From NCBI GenBank assembly GCA_003563255.1, contig PWSL01000223.1:1-5859 (forward strand): 5,859 nt of DNA, written 5' to 3'. This document shows, one piece after another, positions 5,186 through 5,859 of the stretch (positions are counted from its first letter, which is position 1; every line of letters begins with the position of its first letter). The position numbers and the translations under genes were made by a program. The notes below the pieces were generated by a model, which saw nothing but the letters and a program-made list of their open reading frames with translations, was not told where the DNA came from and ran no database searches. The DNA comes from Desulfonatronospira sp. (GTDB taxonomy: Bacteria; Desulfobacterota; Desulfovibrionia; Desulfovibrionales; Desulfonatronovibrionaceae).

Positions 5186-5644
5186 TTTGCATTCGCCGAT
5201 GGAGTTCTGCCTGCAGGTGCGGCCGTTGGTCCAGGTGGCCCAGGTCAGGTCTGCTCCGTCCAGGCTGGCATCGCTCAAGTTGGCTCCGCGCAGGTCTGCT
5301 CTGTTCAGGTTGGCGTTTCTGAGGTTGGCCCGGGTCAGGTTGGCTCCGGAAAGATCAGCCACGCTCAGATCTGCACTGCTCAGGCCGGTTCTGGACAGGT
5401 TGGCTCCCTGCAGGTTGGTCCGGTGCAGGTTGGCCCCGGAAAGATTGGTCCTGCTCAGATTGGCCCCGGAAAAATCAGACCAGCTCAGGTTGGCTTCTGA
5501 AAGGTTGCACCGGGAGCAGGCATTGGTCTGGCGCAGGGTGTTCAGGTCTTCGGTGCTGAAGGCAGAGACTAAAGCCGGGCAGGCCAGCACAACGCAGGCC
5601 GTCAGAATAAAAGTTAGATACCTGGTTTTGACAGCTGTTTTCAT
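5183..5644 (-). CDS. Secreted pentapeptide-repeat protein
   Basis: A 153-residue protein with a Sec signal peptide: lysines and arginine at 2-8, a hydrophobic core 9-27, and likely cleavage after VSA-28. A lipobox reading at C22 (VLAC) is possible but weaker. Residues 46-135 are about 18 consecutive pentapeptides of the A(N/D)LxX type (for example SGANL, SRTNL), which fold as a right-handed four-sided beta helix. Before them stands a CSRC pair (C43, C46), and after them a tail with W138, C144 and C152; four cysteines in an exported protein suggest disulfide caps at both ends of the helix. This layout (signal, C-x-x-C, repeats, ending SIGECK) is known from many secreted pentapeptide proteins, whose role is mostly unknown. 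ATG 5644 has a G-run (minus strand, about 5652-5659) as a poor ribosome site. Palindromic elements lie on both sides. The gene is single and convergent with coiled-coil gene 2. Confidence 0.9.
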   Translation of the reverse strand: MKTAVKTRYLTFILTACVVLACPALVSAFSTEDLNTLRQTNACSRCNLSEANLSWSDFSGANLSRTNLSGANLHRTNLQGANLSRTGLSSADLSVADLSGANLTRANLRNANLNRADLRGANLSDASLDGADLTWATWTNGRTCRQNSIGECK

Positions 5645-5688
5645 AAATTACCCCCGGGGTTAGTTAATCAGCATCCCCTATGGAACAT

Positions 5689-5718
5689 CAGCGGACCCAG
5701 TACCTGCCCGTGCCGCTG
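5689..5718. repeat. CAGCGG/CCGCTG inverted repeat upstream of the pentapeptide gene
   Basis: Perfect 6-bp arms (5689-5694 and 5713-5718) enclose 18 bases, 45-74 bp upstream of the start codon. It would lie in the 5' leader or promoter of the minus-strand gene. No promoter boxes could be placed. Confidence 0.35.
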
Positions 5719-5722
5719 ACAA

Positions 5723-5757
5723 CTTATACACTTTCAGCCATGCTGGAAATGTATAAG
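5723..5757. repeat. Related palindrome, 16-bp arms, upstream of the pentapeptide gene
   Basis: CTTATACACTTTCAGC (5723-5738) and GCTGGAAATGTATAAG (5742-5757) are inverted with two mismatches around CAT. The sequence aligns loosely with the 42-bp elements (shared TACACTTT and GCTGGAAATGTA or GCTGGAAGTGTA), so it looks like a diverged or trimmed member of the same family lying next to the second copy. Confidence 0.7.
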
Positions 5758-5764
5758 ATAAGGC

Positions 5765-5806
5765 TTAAGTTGTACACTTTGTGCGTGGCTGAAAGTGTGC
5801 AGGTTA
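5765..5806. repeat. 42-bp palindromic element, copy 2, upstream of the pentapeptide gene
   Basis: This matches 5144-5185 at 40 of 42 positions in the same orientation. The arms are TGTACACTT (5771-5779) and AAGTGTGCA (5793-5801), pairing with one wobble. With copy 1 it brackets the pentapeptide gene in direct order, an arrangement in which recombination between the copies would remove the gene precisely. Confidence 0.85.
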
Positions 5807-5859
5807 GTCCATCAATGTATAATAGACGTGGAACCCGGCGCTGTTGCCGCGGCTGTCCG

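Noticed and set aside
5160..5663. Plus-strand frames of 167 and 108 codons opposite the pentapeptide gene
   Set aside because: They are shadows of its 15-bp periodicity. The minus-strand frame has the signal peptide and the A(N/D)LxX pattern.
5144..5806. Integron attC sites around the pentapeptide gene
   Set aside because: The elements lack the GTTRRRY/RYYYAAC core boxes in the proper places and no integrase is present.
5818..5823. TATAAT near the right end as a plus-strand promoter
   Set aside because: The -35 region is poor and the window ends before any gene could be seen.

Overview
The window is accessory DNA, rich in repeats and hairpins, with four protein genes that I can support. Base composition is middling. 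The AAA-type ATPase/nuclease, the membrane-anchored coiled-coil proteins and the GC-rich dispersed palindromes would suit a Gram-negative bacterium, possibly a sulfate reducer of the Desulfobacterota. That assignment is an impression only, because the window holds no rRNA, tRNA or phylogenetic marker gene. The secreted pentapeptide protein with a Sec signal fits a cell with an envelope or periplasm.

Layout, left to right. Positions 1-104 hold perfect hairpins set end to end with no linker bases, in units of about 55 nt, apparently cut by the left window edge. Positions 105-435 carry no convincing gene but several more hairpins. A 227-bp non-coding block (repeat A, 436-662) follows, then about 385 bp of extra DNA built partly from other dispersed repeats (663-1047), then a leader and a 195-residue coiled-coil protein with a C-terminal membrane segment (1250-1837). 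A strong 20-bp hairpin (1897-1941) separates it from the central gene (2120-3706), a 528-residue P-loop ATPase with a C-terminal PD-(D/E)XK-type nuclease domain. Past that gene the first module returns in the same orientation: repeat A (3837-4062), leader, and a 199-residue paralogue of the coiled-coil protein (4267-4866), here without the 385-bp extra segment. The convergent gap after it holds a second copy of another dispersed element (4969-5070; partner 917-1007). The last gene, on the minus strand (5183-5644), encodes a secreted pentapeptide-repeat protein and lies between two direct copies of a 42-bp palindromic element.

Taken together, the ATPase-nuclease gene is bracketed by two direct copies of a module made of repeat A, leader and coiled-coil gene. 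Both coiled-coil copies look functional: their last 30 residues are identical although the DNA differs at seven positions, all silent. They differ in length by four residues because of one net exchange of a 7-residue for an 11-residue repeat. Whether the coiled-coil proteins and the ATPase-nuclease act together, for example in defence, is inference only. The most unusual feature in the raw sequence is the end-to-end hairpin array at the left edge, whose units differ by compensated base-pair changes.
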